A stretch of DNA of 64,000 nucleotides from NCBI RefSeq assembly GCF_004210375.1, contig NC_134834.1:93872170-93936169 (forward strand), given 5' to 3'. Positions 1 to 12,586 of this stretch are shown here, one piece after another. This DNA comes from Tachypleus tridentatus. Lineage: Eukaryota; Arthropoda; Merostomata; Xiphosura; Limulidae. A program made the position numbers and the translations under genes. Within the stretch, counting starts at the first letter, position 1. The number at the start of each line of letters is the position of its first letter. A model generated the notes under the pieces. It did not search any database, was not told the origin of the DNA, and saw nothing but the letters and a program-made list of their open reading frames with translations.

Positions 1-950
1 AGTGTAGTTTGCGTTCGGTGACTAAGTTCTCCTGCATGTCTTCGTATATATTAGCATGAATATCCGTTTTATTCTTCAGCAACTTGAAATATACAGCAGA
101 TGATGGATGTGTCTTGGGAGCAAATTGTGTCGCTTTTACAGACAAAATTCCTTCTCGACTATGTTGCATACTGTTAAATGTGGATTACTTTTGTTCGTAA
201 ATTTTCATTTATTATAATACGTCGAATTTAACATGGCTGCGGTACGACTTATTGCAGGTCTCTTTCTGTATGGTCCTAGCGTCTCAAGTTATTTCATATT
301 CCTTTGTTTTCCAACGCCATAATGTATGAGATATATATATACCCGTCTTGGAAATTCTAAATACCCGATTTGAACCCATCTTTATGATCTTAGTGTATGA
401 ATATTTTGCATTGTAAAGCATTGTTACATACCAAAACCAATCAGTTTTGGTGACACTACGATACCTATGTAATGTCAAATAATATAAGGATGTCATTTTG
501 ATACAACCCGTTCCATCGCAACTTTTTATCAACTGTGGTTTTGCGTTATTTACTGATTTGTTTATCCAGATTGTGTCAATATAACATGCTTAAACCTTTG
601 TAATAATTTAATTATAAGGTAATTTAAGTCTAAATTAGACGGAAATAAAACGATCAGAAATAAATAGTATGTGTCATAGAACGGGTAAATTTTTCTCCTA
701 GTAATAATTCCCGTGGCTTCGAAAGTATAGCGACAAGATAAAATCACGTGTGATAACTTGCGAAGTAAAACCGTCTTTTATTGTAGTTTTTCGTTTTTCT
801 TATCACACGTCGTTGTTTGAATAAGATGACATGAAAAATAAATATAAGTGTTATGTCTTTATGCTGATTGTGTCTCTCTGTTGCGAAGCGAGAGTGAGCT
901 TGTTAGCACGGTTGATACGTAAGCACTGTGCGATTATATCAAAATACGTT
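1..950. other. noncoding flank, nothing recognised
   Basis: AT-rich sequence with only short open frames (at most 82 codons) that lack recognisable motifs or splice context. A short TA run lies near 331-341. Nothing here supports a gene. Confidence 0.6.
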
Positions 951-1193
951 CGTTCGTTTTTGAATTTCGCACAAAGCTACTCGAGTGCTATCTGTGCCAG
1001 CCGTTCCTAATTTAGCAGTGTACGACTAGCCCAACTCTTGGGCTACCCTTTTACCAACGAATAGTGGGATTGACCGTCACATTATAACGCCCCCACGGCT
1101 GAAAGGGCGAGCATGTTTGGCGCGATGGGGTTGTGAACCCGCGACACTCAGATTACGAGTCGCACTCCTTAACACGCTTGGCCATGCCGGGCC
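951..1193 (-). mobile_element. type 1 SINE (MetaSINE/RUDI-like), internally deleted
   Basis: Read on the - strand it begins with the tRNA-like head (GCCCGGCATGGCCAAGCG, then a box B near GGGTTC) and ends at the tail TGCGAAATTCAAAAACG. About 35 bases of the 3' half, normally between the 'agactag' and 'caactcttgg' blocks, are missing. This is the first of about 29 independent copies in the window. Confidence 0.88.
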
Positions 1194-2890
1194 TGTATCA
1201 AACTACAACTACTAAACTCAATATTCTTAATTTAATAGAATAGCCAGTGCTAACTTAAGGCACTGGTTGGCCCTGGGCAAAGTTTAAAGTGATGATCTCC
1301 TTCCCCGCTTACTCTTGCTTTTAAGAAAACACCTTACGATTTGATAAACTAAATTTAGTAATTATAAAAAAGACAGTGCAATAAATAAGTGAAATTTATT
1401 TATAAAATAGGTTTATTATTATTTTAATACACTTGATAATTTATTTATCATCATTATACTCGCAATACACGGTGGGCCCATGTTGGGGCTTAGGCTACTT
1501 ACTGCCCCTTGGATAATACAGTCCTGAGAATAGATCATGAATAATGAAAGTTTCAGGGGATCCACCAGAATAACCTATCATCTATTATGAACTATCCAGA
1601 AGCATCTTCAAGCAATGCTGATTAATTAAATTATCTCGTGCTATTACGTGACACTTTGAAATCGGATATATAGTTTACATACGTTTATTTCCGTACTAAA
1701 TAATTTACTGAAAACGTGTTATATACAGCAAGAGACAAAGATAAGCCTGGCACTAAAAAATCGGGTTTCGATACTTGATGTGGGAAGAGCACAGTTAATC
1801 CATTGTGTAACTTAGCACTCGAAAGCAACGAAACGAAATTCTAATTTACTACACAGATTTGATTAGTCGATCTTACAACTATTCATAACTTAAGCGTTTT
1901 CGTTAGTGACTGTAAAAAAAAAAATCTTTATCAGAAACGAATACTAGACAATTCATAGAAGGATAAAACTTGTGTCCCACAGAAAAGCGATAAAAAAATG
2001 AAAGATCTAGTTTGAATATGTCTACAGTTACGTTATAACGATATAACCTTGTATTTTATAGAACTGTGTAATTGTTTAGTGTATACAGAAATACTGCTCT
2101 GGTGGTTCACTTCACCGAAACAGCCTTCACCAAACAAAAGCCCTGGCTCCATTCTGGCAAGATACGATGACGTAGGTTTTCTACACGACTTGGTACAGGT
2201 TGTACAGTTACACTACTTCTACATGTGGATGGACGTAAGCATACGTAGTTAATGATTTTCAAAGCTCCACCGAAACACACACACACTCACCAAACGCTGA
2301 TGTGAGGTGTTAGTGTATGGCTGTTACTATAGAAACTATCAAACATCTCTTGGCACACCAGTGAGTCAGGAATTAGTAGTCTTGAAAAGAGGTCATGCAA
2401 AAGCGGTGGGTAAACGGAGAAATTAGGTGTGGCCATGAGGTAAAGGTACGAAAATAATGGAAAGGTTAATATACTAATTCCACGTGCAGTAAAAGAAATA
2501 ATACACAAACTGACCTAAAAAGTATGATATAGGTAATTCACTAACATGAGATAATCTAAAAAAAAAAATTACAGTAATTTACAATCAAATAATTTGAGAA
2601 AGTTCGCTATCTTGATATAACCTAACAAAACGGATAGAGCGAACATATTAATTTCAGTTAATAAAATAACTAATAAACGGGGTACTTCAGTATATTCAAA
2701 TAACCTAAAACAAAGTGGATACACATTCTCTGCTATTATCACGAAACTTGAGAAAACCAATACATTGGTCAGTTAACTACAGGCAAACTTGTAAGTACAA
2801 CACACAATGATTTGTAAGCACAATGAAAACATTTTAATACGTACTACGTGTTCCAACAGAAAATTGGTCTGTCTTTATACCCGTAGAATG
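1194..2890. other. noncoding stretch, one type 3 SINE inside
   Basis: Apart from the SINE remnant at 1745-1836, nothing was recognised. Open frames of 60-75 codons at 2049-2252, 2287-2508 and 2569-2760 show no domain, signal peptide or splice signals. Confidence 0.55.
1745..1836 (+). mobile_element. type 3 SINE, 3' part
   Basis: Contains the box B-like GGGTTTCGATAC followed by a diverged body (GTGGGAAGAGCACAG...CCATTGTGTAACTTAGCAC). The 5' tRNA-like head is lost. Type 3 is defined by a body resembling GGGCAGAACACAGATAGCCC and a tail of the form CTTTGTGCTTAAAAACAAAC. Confidence 0.65.
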
Positions 2891-2996
2891 TTTTTTCTTT
2901 TACAACAAAACCACATCAGGTTATCTACCGTGCTTACCGAGGTGAATCGAACCCATGATTTTAGCGTTATAGATTCGTAGAATTACCACGGGAACT
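2891..2996 (-). mobile_element. type 2 SINE, diverged
   Basis: The reverse complement shows a head ending in the box B-like GGGTTCGATTCACC, then a body comparable with the better preserved copies at 44971-45086 and 62900-63014. Type 2 is defined by the tail CTTTGCTATAAGAAAACACA, which is only faint in this copy. Confidence 0.6.
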
Positions 2997-3378
2997 CATA
3001 CCTACAGAACAAAGACTAATGTTCTCTCGAAACAAGTTGTAACAAATGTGTCTCGTGTTTTACACGTGCAAGACTTCTAGGGTAATTCTACATAGATAGC
3101 TACAAGTGACTTCCACACGCAAAACAAAAAATATATATTATTTTGATAAATAATAAAACTTGATAAATAATAAAACAAATGGTTCCTGAGGGAAAAGTGT
3201 AATGTTCCTGTTTTTCTTATTACATAAAACTTATCGCCAGTTAGTTTCTCTTCTACAAACAAATAATATAAATAAACAAACCGGTTGATTCGATTGGTTA
3301 TGTCTCCCTCTCAAAATCCTTTCTATTTGTTTTACTAATTTACCGCCTCTCCCTTCTAAATAATTCTGCAAGTTGTTG

Positions 3379-3416
3379 TATATATATATATAAATATATA
3401 TGTGTGTGTGTGTGTT
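3379..3416. repeat. (TA)n-(TG)n microsatellite
   Basis: A compound run of TA then TG dinucleotides, repeated in the right copy at about 11590-11629. Confidence 0.9.
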
Positions 3417-3569
3417 TCTAACTTAAAATTTAAACCTTTTTTTAGATCACACATATCACACTTTGTATCCAATGTATCTTTTCAAACATTACTTTTAATA
3501 AGTCTATTAAGTATCAACAACACGAATATCGCCCTACCCTTGAAATAACTAAACAGATGCAAGCCTGTT

Positions 3570-3692
3570 GGCCCCAACGGCACAGCGGGATATCTGCGGA
3601 CTTATAATGCTAGGAACCGGGTTTCGATACCTGTTGTGGGCAGAACACAGATCGCCCAACTTGAAGCTTTGTGATTAATTATAAACAAACAA
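3570..3692 (+). mobile_element. type 3 SINE
   Basis: It begins with a GGCCCC...ACGGCACAGCGGGAT head that includes a box A-like stretch. Then come CGGACTTATAATGCT, the box B-like GGGTTTCGATACC, the diagnostic GTGGGCAGAACACAGAT, and an A-rich tail ending in AAACAAACAAG. This is one of the most complete type 3 copies. Confidence 0.8.
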
Positions 3693-4372
3693 GTGTACGC
3701 GTTTCGCAATTCACTGAACTACTTTTAAAACCAATAGACTCCATTGTGTAACCCAGCTTCGTGGATATTAAATTAGTTCAAATATATATACAGTTTTTAT
3801 TTTTAAGGTTAACTGTATGGCTGTTATGAACTAATGAGCATTAAGCCTAGCAGTTTATTGTTTAAAGCACGTGTTGTATATTCTGGTCTCAAATAGGCAG
3901 AAATTCAGTTATGCATTATTGATATTGCTATGGTATTTGGATCTAGAAAGTATTAGTAGCAGATAAGTTTGTCGCCACAAACCAAAAGGTAGAGATAATT
4001 TGACAGAGTGAATCAGTGGCTTATCAATGGCTTATCGATAAAGAGACGATCAGACAAGGAGACAATAAACAAATTATTTTTGTTTTATTCAGAAGAACAA
4101 CAGGCCTCAAGAAAGAGAAATCGAGAAAAGGTTTGTTTGCTTGTATTAAAACTCGATTTCTAATGTTATAAGTCAGCAGGACTGTCGCTGTGCCACCGGA
4201 GCTCGGGCAGGGAAATGTCTTATACAAAAGAATAATGCAGTTTATGTGCACGGAAACCTAAATAAGTGAATGAAATTAAAACATAGACTGGTCTGTGAAA
4301 GGAGATAAATATATCATAAGGATAATCATTCCCAGATCATATCTGTATACATATATTTTTACGTCGCTTAAC

Positions 4373-4648
4373 GGCCCGGCATAGCCAGGTGGGTTGAGGC
4401 ATTCGACTCGTAATCGGACGGTCGCGGGTTCGAATCCTCGTCACACCAAATATGCTCGCCCTTTCAGCCGTGGAGGCGTTATCATGTGACGGTCAATTCC
4501 ACTATTTGTTGGTAAAAGAGTAGCCAAAGAGTTGGCGGTGGATGGTGATGACTAGCTGCATTCGCTCTGGTCTTACACTGCTAAATTAAGGACGGCTAGC
4601 ACAGATATCCCTCGAGTAGCTTTACGCAAAATAAAAAAACAAACAAAC
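4373..4648 (+). mobile_element. type 1 SINE, full length
   Basis: The head has box A (TAGCCAGGTGGGTTGAGG) and box B (GGTTCGAATCC), with a CTCGTAA anticodon-loop equivalent like tRNA-Thr(CGU). The central block (CTCGCCCTTTCAGCCGTGG), the conserved 3' block (GTTGGCGGTGGATGGTGATG) and the A-rich tail follow in order. Confidence 0.92.
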
Positions 4649-4995
4649 TGGCTTTAAGCAGTGAATTCGGAAATTATACTTATTCGAAGTATCCATATCA
4701 TGTATTATCCATTCTCATAGAATAACTGTCATTATAGGAAAATTATCATTTTTATATCTTCGCGATAATAAATTAAAAATTATTTGCCATTTCTTCTACT
4801 TGAACAGTTAATATAGCATTCATTTTGTTATTTTTTTTTTCTTAATGCATAGGTTCTTTTTTCTAATATTAATTAACATCCTTACGTTACAATAAAAGGT
4901 AAAGGTGTTGATAATATGTCATAATAAGACATACAAAAACAAGAGCAAATTTCACAGGTCACTAACGACAAGCGGCTCATGATGTGCCAATCACC

Positions 4996-5255
4996 AGTTC
5001 ATGGCTAGATGGTTAAGGCGTTCACTCGTAATCCAAGGGTCGCGGGTTCGAGTCCCCATCACATTAAACATGTTAGCCCTTTAGCCGTGGGAGCATTATA
5101 ATGTGACGGTCACTATTCGTTAGTAAAAGAGTAGCCCAAGAGTTGGCGGAGGGTGGTGATGACTAGCTGTCTTCCATCTAGTCTTACACCGCTAAATTAG
5201 GGACGGCTAGCGCAGATAGCCCTCGTGTACCTTGCGAGAAATTCCAAAATAAACA
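4996..5255 (+). mobile_element. type 1 SINE, 5' end diverged
   Basis: The head starts at TTCATGGCTAGATGG rather than GCCCGGCATGG. Box B (GGTTCGAGTCC) and the rest of the element are intact down to GCGAGAAATTCCAAAATAAAC. It lies about 350 bp after the previous copy in the same orientation. Confidence 0.88.
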
Positions 5256-5794
5256 ATCGCCAATTAAAAATTAGAAATCAATCGATATTTAAATTTATTT
5301 GTCTTTGAGGCCTATAATTCTTAATTGACCTAATAATAAGTCACTTTTAACAGACTTAATTTAATTCGTATAATTGAAACAATCTTTATCGAAACGAATT
5401 CAAAGAAAAACAAAAAAAGCGAAGGTTCACCCAGTGGCGATAAATGTAACTTTTATTAAATCTTCATAGGAAAAACGTTTTCAGATTTTTTTTAGTATCC
5501 CTATAAATTAATAAAGATTAATTAAAGTAATTAAACTGAGCACTGTATGAGGTTTGTTAAAAACAGCTCTATTTGTACGAAGATTGATTATATATAGCAC
5601 GTAGGGTAAAGCTGAATATCGGGAGATGTGGTCGCTTTAAAATAAAATAACTAACAGCAGGTACAGAAGTTGTAGTTAACGGATTATCAACCATATATAG
5701 TTATTTAAGATAGTAAAATTTCTTTATTGTAACTTAAACGAATCTGTCTGAAAGTTCATACTTCCTCCCTAGAGACTCCCTAGAGACCCTAGAT

Positions 5795-5900
5795 ACAGTA
5801 AGTATCCAGACTTATGATGCTAAAATTCAGCTTTTGATACCCGTGACTGGCATGGCACAGATAGACCACTATGGAGCTTTGTCCTTAACAACAGAGAAAC
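5795..5900 (+). mobile_element. type 3 SINE
   Basis: Partial head (CAGTAAGTATCCAGACTTATGATG), a degraded box B (TTTTGATACCC), the body GGCATGGCACAGATAGACC, and the tail CTTTGTCCTTAACAACAGAG. Confidence 0.7.
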
Positions 5901-7197
5901 GAAAACAAATTGAAAGCTGGCTTCTATTCCATCCAATATGTCTGTTTTGAAAGATCTCATTCGATTACATATGTAGCCTTGCAAAGAGATGCTTATAATA
6001 AGTTGGTGTTTCTATGGAAACATGAGTTTTTTCTTTTAAGTGACTAGATTACTATTGGCTTACTTGCATCGATTGTTATCTTTCAAATCCGTTAACAAAT
6101 GGGCACAGAGACACATGGCCCACAATACATGTTTCAATTATTTTCAAAGAGAAAAATTTGTGATTGGTTCTTTTCTACCCTATATATACGTATAACAGCT
6201 TATAAATATGTTAAATTTTCATACTGTATAAATAATAACCAAAACTAAAAGTTACGTCAAAATAACAACGGTGAAAGGTTTCTCAGGTTAAAGATTAATA
6301 AATTTCAACACTCTCGAAGGTCATTCATGTTGAACCCCTTTCTGGTATCGTACGTCGTTATTGAATAAACAATAAATGTGTTTCTTTCACAAAAAAATAT
6401 TGGACTGACGAGGACACGTAAATATGTTGAAGCTTGAATTTATATAAATTTAGGTGTTTTTTTTGTTATTGTAGACTTTTGACTTATGAGCACAACACAG
6501 ATAGCTTATAGTGTAGTTCTGTAAACAACGCACAAAGCAAAATAAACCAACTCTGACCTTAAACTTTATTTTATGTTAATTCTTGGTTAAAAAATTCCAA
6601 TAAGCGTGCATCTAGTAATCTATCAATTAATCACAAAAAGTAGAAATATTGGTTATTTGGAGTAAGCCAATTTTACGGATTTTTACTGGAGAATGAGTAC
6701 TGGATTTGTACATGAAGTAAATAGTGCACTGTTTCAAAGTTCGTGTCTAATGTAAAACTTCTTTCGTTCAACAGATTTATCACTAAATTCGTCAAATACA
6801 ATTATATAAGAAAAGTGCGATTTACATCTAAAAACGTCTCTTTTCAGTTTCTATCCTTTTTCAAGAGAAATGTAAAGAATTGAAGAATCGCATTTTGTTT
6901 CGATATATTACCAAGTATTACTAAGTATTACCAAGTTATGAAAATAGCTAAAATTAACACTGCACAGCTTATGTTTTGGTTTACTTTCACGATGTTTAAG
7001 AATTACATTGATGGCACGAACAGCACAGTGTATTCCAGTGTGTTTTGGACATACGATTTACAAACTCATAAATGTTATGGTTCAAACATGATAGGCTGGG
7101 CGTGGTCTAGTGACTAAATGTTAGATTCAGATCAGAAAGTTCAAAGTTCGACTTTTAATACACAGTTGGACATGTTTCTTTCTCACTTTTAGATGTA
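5901..7197. other. unique sequence between SINEs and minisatellite (left copy)
   Basis: No coding signal is supported. In the right copy the same stretch is open for 60-70 codons at 14258-14467 and 14912-15103. One-base differences alter or interrupt both frames in this copy, which argues against either being a gene. Confidence 0.55.
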
Positions 7198-9345
7198 GAA
7201 GAATTATGACAGTCAATCCCAATATACCAGTATTAAAGGTAGCAATGTAGACGGCGGATTGTGACAGTTAATCCCGTTATTCCATTGTTAAAAGTAGCTA
7301 TGTCGACGGGGGATTGTGAGAGTCAATCCCTCTGTTCCATTGTTAAAAGTAGTTATGTAGACGACGGACTGTGACAGTCAGTCCCACTATTTCATTATCA
7401 AAAGTAGATATGTAAATGACGGACTGTGACAGTAAATCACATTATTCCATTATTAAAAGTAGCTATGTAGACGGCGGACTCTGAGAGTCAATCCCTCTAT
7501 TCCATTGTTGAAAGTAGCTCTGTAGACGGTGGATTGTGAAAGTTTATCCCTTTATTCCATTATTAGAAGTAACTGTGTAGATGGTGGATTGTGACAGTCA
7601 GTTCCGCTATTTCATTATTAAAAGTAGATATGTAGATGACGGACTGTGACAGTAAATCACATTATTCCATTATTAAAGTAGCTATGTAGACGGCGGACTC
7701 TGAGAGTCAATCCCTCTATTCCATTGTTGAAAGTAGCTCTGTAGACGGTGGATTGTGAAAGTTTATCCCTTTATTCCATTATTAGAAGTAACTGTGTAGA
7801 TGGTGGATTGTGACAGTCAGTTCCGCTATTTCATTATTAAAAGTAGATATGTAGATGACGGACTGTGACAGTAAATCACATTATTCCATTATTAAAAGTA
7901 GCTATGTAGACGGCGGACTCTGAGAGTCAATCCCTCTATTCCATTGTTGAAAGTAGCTCTGTAGACGGTGGATTGTGAAAGTTTATCCCTTTATTCCATT
8001 ATTAGAAGTAACTGTGTAGATGGTGGATTGTGACAGTCAGTTCCGCTATTTCATTATTAAAAGTAGATATGTAGATGACGGACTGTGACAGTAAATCACA
8101 TTATTCCATTATTAAAAGTAGCTATGTAGACGGCGGACTCTGAGAGTCAATCCCTCTATTCCATTGTTGAAAGTAGCTCTGTAGACGGTGGATTGTGAAA
8201 GTTTATCCTTTATTCCATTATTAGAAGTAACTGTGTAGATGGTGGATTGTGACAGTCAGTTCCGCTATTTCATTATTAAAAGTAGATATGTAGATGACGG
8301 ACTGTGACAGTAAATCACATTATTCCATTATTAAAAGTAGCTATGTAGACGGCGGACTCTGAGAGTCAATCCCTCTATTCCATTGTTGAAAGTAGCTCTG
8401 TAGACGGTGGATTGTGAAAGTTTATCCCTTTATTCCATTATTAGAAGTAACTCTGTAGACGGTGGATTGTGACAGTTAATCCCGTTATTCCATTGTTAAA
8501 AGTAGCTATGTCGACGGGGGATTGTGAGAGTCAATCCCTCTGTTCCATTGTTAAAAGTAGTTATGTAGACGACGGACTGTGACAGTCAGTCCCACTATTT
8601 CATTATCAAAAGTAGATATGTAGATGACGGACTGTGACAGTAAATCACATTATTCCATTATTAAAAGTAGCTATGTAGACGGCGGACTCTGAAAGTTTAT
8701 CCCTTTATTCCATTATTAGAAGTAACTCTGTAGACGGTGGATTGTGAAAGTTTATCCCTTTATTCCATTATTAGAAGTAACTCTGTAGACGGTGGATTGT
8801 GACAGTCAATCCCTCTATTCCATTGTTGAAAGTAGCTCTGTAGACGGTGGATTGTGAAAGTTTATCCCTTTATTCCATTATTAGAAGTAACTGTGTAGAT
8901 GGTGGATTGTGACAGTCAGTTCCGCTATTTCATTATTAAAAGTAGATATGTAGATGACGGACTGTGACAGTAAATCACATTATTCCATTATTAAAAGTAG
9001 CTATGTAGACGGCGGACTCTGAGAGTCAATCCCTCTATTCCATTGTTGAAAGTAGCTCTGTAGACGGTGGATTGTGAAAGTTTATCCCTTTATTCCATTA
9101 TTAGAGGTAACTGTGTAGATGGTGGATTGTGACAGTCAGTTCCGCTATTTCATTATTAAAAGTAGATATGTAGATGACGGACTGTGACAGTCAATGTTTT
9201 CTATTTCATTAGTAAGACTAACTGTGTAGATGACGGACTGTGACAGTCAGTCTTTCTATTCTCTTACTAAAAGTAGTTATGTAGACGACGGACTGTGACA
9301 GTCAGTCTCTATTCCATTATACAAAGTAGCTATGTTGAGAGCGGG
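7198..9345 (+). repeat. 55-bp minisatellite with 220-bp higher-order repeat (left copy)
   Basis: About 39 units of roughly 55 bp, each built on a pattern like GTGACAGTCAATCCC...ATTCCATT.TTAAAAGTAG. Four distinguishable unit types (A starting GACTCTGAGAG, B GATTGTGAAAG, C GATTGTGACAGTCAGTTCC, D GACTGTGACAGTAAATC) cycle in the order A-B-C-D, giving a 220-bp period seen at about 7472, 7693, 7913, 8132 and 8351. An introductory block (7255-7470) recurs near 8463-8680. Edge units are more diverged. Confidence 0.93.
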
Positions 9346-9441
9346 TGCAGTTGATTGTTTGTCCTTTCTCTCTCTCTAGTCAAGATCTGTAAATTAATGA
9401 TGGCTGTACCGAAACCTGATATAGCCATTTAGCCCGCTTGT

Positions 9442-9871
9442 GAAGGTGTGATTACATTGGATAATACAATGAATGTCTGGTTACACTTGATAATACAATG
9501 AAGGTCGGTTACCCATGGTAATACAGTGAAGTCTGATTACTCTTGGTAGTACAGTTAAGGCCTGGTTACCCTTGGTAATACAGTGAAGGTCTAGTTACAG
9601 TAGGAAATGCAATGAAGGTCTGACTACACTGATAAACACAATGAAGGTCTGGTTACAGTGAGCGATACAATGAAGGTCTTGTTAAACTGGGTAATTTAGT
9701 GAATATCTGACTACTCTGGTAAATAGAATGAAGGTCTGGTTATAGTGGGTAATACAGTGATCTGGTTATAGTGGGTAATACAGTGAAGGTTTGGTTATAG
9801 TGGGTAATAGAGTGAATGTCTGACTAACCTGGTAAATAGAATGAAGGTCTGGTTATAGTGGGTAATACAGT
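9442..9871 (+). repeat. 29-bp minisatellite (left copy)
   Basis: About 14-15 diverged units of the form GGTAATACAGTGAAGGTCTG plus GTTACAGTG. It starts about 100 bp after the 55-bp array and shares no obvious unit with it. Confidence 0.88.
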
Positions 9872-10834
9872 ACTGAACCAAAATTTCTGAAGTTTATTTC
9901 CGGCGATATTCTTCTTTTGATAATTCGCTTTTATGATTTTAGTTTTAGAAGTTTTAAGTAAACATTAGGTTTAGTAAATTAGTTTTATATGTTAGTCAAT
10001 TTACAACATAGCTTTAAGTATTTAAATAGATAAATAAATCCAGAGAAAGGAGAAAACACCGAGATAAAATCTTAGGGAAATGTTCAGTCAATGCTGTATT
10101 GCATCTAGAAAATTTAACCAAAACTTAGCTGCTCATTATATTATGGCAAATATTTTACGTTCGCTTATGGGTATTTAAAAAGAATCCAAGTCGTCACATA
10201 TGCTTCCTATACATGAACTGAGTGTATAATACTAAATGTTAGCATTGTAAAAACCTGTGTTTAGAATTTAGAAGCCATCGTTTGTACTAAAGTTATTTAA
10301 TATTGGTTAAGGGTTAAACATGTGATGAATTATTCCAACAAGACATCTGAATATTTCATATTTATGTGGTTCAGTAATGGCTTCCAGGAAAAACAATAAT
10401 GAAACATAACGGACAGTTCTATTACTAGACTGGTCAATATTCTTTAAGTTTAATATTCATAGAAAGGCGAATGGTGGTTTCCGGAAGGAAAGCTTCTGAA
10501 TTATCCTAACGAGACCATTAAATAATTGTAATTTTTTAATATTTATTTAGTCCAGTGACGGTTTTCAAATGAAATTTGACGAATCATTGCAAGGCCATGT
10601 TTCGCACTGATCTGATCCATTATTGATTTTCAGACATGTCATGGATTATTTAATAATACCGCTGAATATTCATAATACTTCATACTTCTGTGACTTAGAA
10701 ATTAAGTTTTCCTGTTTTAGGTTATAGGTCACTCAAAATATTTATTGTAAAACCCATCACATTTTGTTTTCTGAGAGGCCTCATGCTCGTTAACTTCGAT
10801 GTAATTTAATCAACACAATGAATTCGTCTGTCTC
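9872..10834. other. unique AT-rich sequence up to the assembly gap
   Basis: No repeat, splice-flanked open frame or RNA gene was recognised. The same sequence continues past the equivalent point (19058) in the right copy without interruption. Confidence 0.55.
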
Positions 10835-11334
10835 NNNNNNNNNNNNNNNNNNNNNNNNNNNNNNNNNNNNNNNNNNNNNNNNNNNNNNNNNNNNNNNNNN
10901 NNNNNNNNNNNNNNNNNNNNNNNNNNNNNNNNNNNNNNNNNNNNNNNNNNNNNNNNNNNNNNNNNNNNNNNNNNNNNNNNNNNNNNNNNNNNNNNNNNNN
11001 NNNNNNNNNNNNNNNNNNNNNNNNNNNNNNNNNNNNNNNNNNNNNNNNNNNNNNNNNNNNNNNNNNNNNNNNNNNNNNNNNNNNNNNNNNNNNNNNNNNN
11101 NNNNNNNNNNNNNNNNNNNNNNNNNNNNNNNNNNNNNNNNNNNNNNNNNNNNNNNNNNNNNNNNNNNNNNNNNNNNNNNNNNNNNNNNNNNNNNNNNNNN
11201 NNNNNNNNNNNNNNNNNNNNNNNNNNNNNNNNNNNNNNNNNNNNNNNNNNNNNNNNNNNNNNNNNNNNNNNNNNNNNNNNNNNNNNNNNNNNNNNNNNNN
11301 NNNNNNNNNNNNNNNNNNNNNNNNNNNNNNNNNN
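10835..11334. other. assembly gap of exactly 500 Ns
   Basis: Five hundred consecutive Ns. The round length suggests a scaffolding placeholder rather than a measured distance. The sequences on either side belong to the same 7.7 kb segment, so the real gap is probably negative (an overlap). Confidence 0.98.
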
Positions 11335-11782
11335 AAAACAAAAAATATATATTATTTTGATAAATAATAAAACTTGATAAATAATAAAACAAATGGTTCC
11401 TGAGGGAAAAGTGTAATGTTCCTGTTTTTCTTATTACATAAAACTTATCGCCAGTTAGTTTCTCTTCTACAAACAAATAATATAAATAAACAAACCGGTT
11501 GATTCGATTGGTTATGTCTCCCTCTCAAAATCCTTTCTATTTGTTTTACTAATTTACCGCCTCTCCTTCTAAATAATTCTGCAAGTTGTTGTATATATAT
11601 ATATAAATATATATGTGTGTGTGTGTGTTTCTAACTTAAAATTTAAACCTTTTTTTAGATCACACATATCACACTTTGTATCCAATGTATCTTTTCAAAC
11701 ATTACTTTTAATAAGTCTATTAAGTATCAACAACACGAATATCGCCCTACCCTTGAAATAACTAAACAGATGCAAGCCTGTT

Positions 11783-11906
11783 GGCCCCAACGGCACAGCG
11801 GGATATCTGCGGACTTATAATGCTAGGAACCGGGTTTCGATACCTGTTGTGGGCAGAACACAGATCGCCCAACTTGAAGCTTTGTGATTAATTATAAACA
11901 AACAAG
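11783..11906 (+). mobile_element. type 3 SINE (duplicate of 3570-3692)
   Basis: Same copy as in the left segment, with the same head, GGGTTTCGATACC and ATAAACAAACAAG tail. It counts as one insertion if the segments are one locus. Confidence 0.8.
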
Positions 11907-12586
11907 TGTACGCGTTTCGCAATTCACTGAACTACTTTTAAAACCAATAGACTCCATTGTGTAACCCAGCTTCGTGGATATTAAATTAGTTCAAATATAT
12001 ATACAGTTTTTATTTTTAAGGTTAACTGTATGGCTGTTATGAACTAATGAGCATTAAGCCTAGCAGTTTATTGTTTAAAGCACGTGTTGTATATTCTGGT
12101 CTCAAATAGGCAGAAATTCAGTTATGCATTATTGATATTGCTATGGTATTTGGATCTAGAAAGTATTAGTAGCAGATAAGTTTGTCGCCACAAACCAAAA
12201 GGTAGAGATAATTTGACAGAGTGAATCAGTGGCTTATCAATGGCTTATCGATAAAGAGACGATCAGACAAGGAGACAATAAACAAATTATTTTTGTTTTA
12301 TTCAGAAGAATAACAGGCCTCAAGAAAGAGAAATCGAGAAAAGGTTTGTTTGCTTGTATTAAAACTCGATTTCTAATGTTATAAGTCAGCAGGACTGTCG
12401 CTGTGCCACCGGAGCTCGGGCAGGGGAAATGTCTTATACAAAAGAATAATGCAGTTTATGTGCACGGAAACCTAAATAAGTGAATGGAATTAAAACATAG
12501 ACTGGTCTGTGAAAGGAGATAAATATATCATAAGGATAATCATTCCCAGATCATATCTGTATACATATATTTTTACGTCGCTTAAC

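Larger units (their letters stand above)
3121..10834 (+). repeat. 7.7 kb segment duplicated at 11335-19058 (left copy; probable assembly overlap)
   Basis: This segment is nearly identical along its whole length to 11335-19058. It ends exactly at the base before the N gap, and its first base matches the first base after the gap. Differences are isolated substitutions and one- or two-base indels, for example C4098 versus T12311 and three Cs near 3350 versus two near 11566. The enclosed minisatellites have the same number of units in both copies. This is the geometry of two contigs that overlap and were not merged. Confidence 0.93.

Noticed and set aside
7198-9345. Regularly spaced repeats that could suggest a CRISPR array
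   Set aside because: Units are contiguous and similar throughout, without conserved repeats alternating with unique spacers, and the host is eukaryotic.
10790-11476. Long open frames on both strands across the gap
   Set aside because: They consist of Ns. The real sequence on either side belongs to overlapping contig ends.
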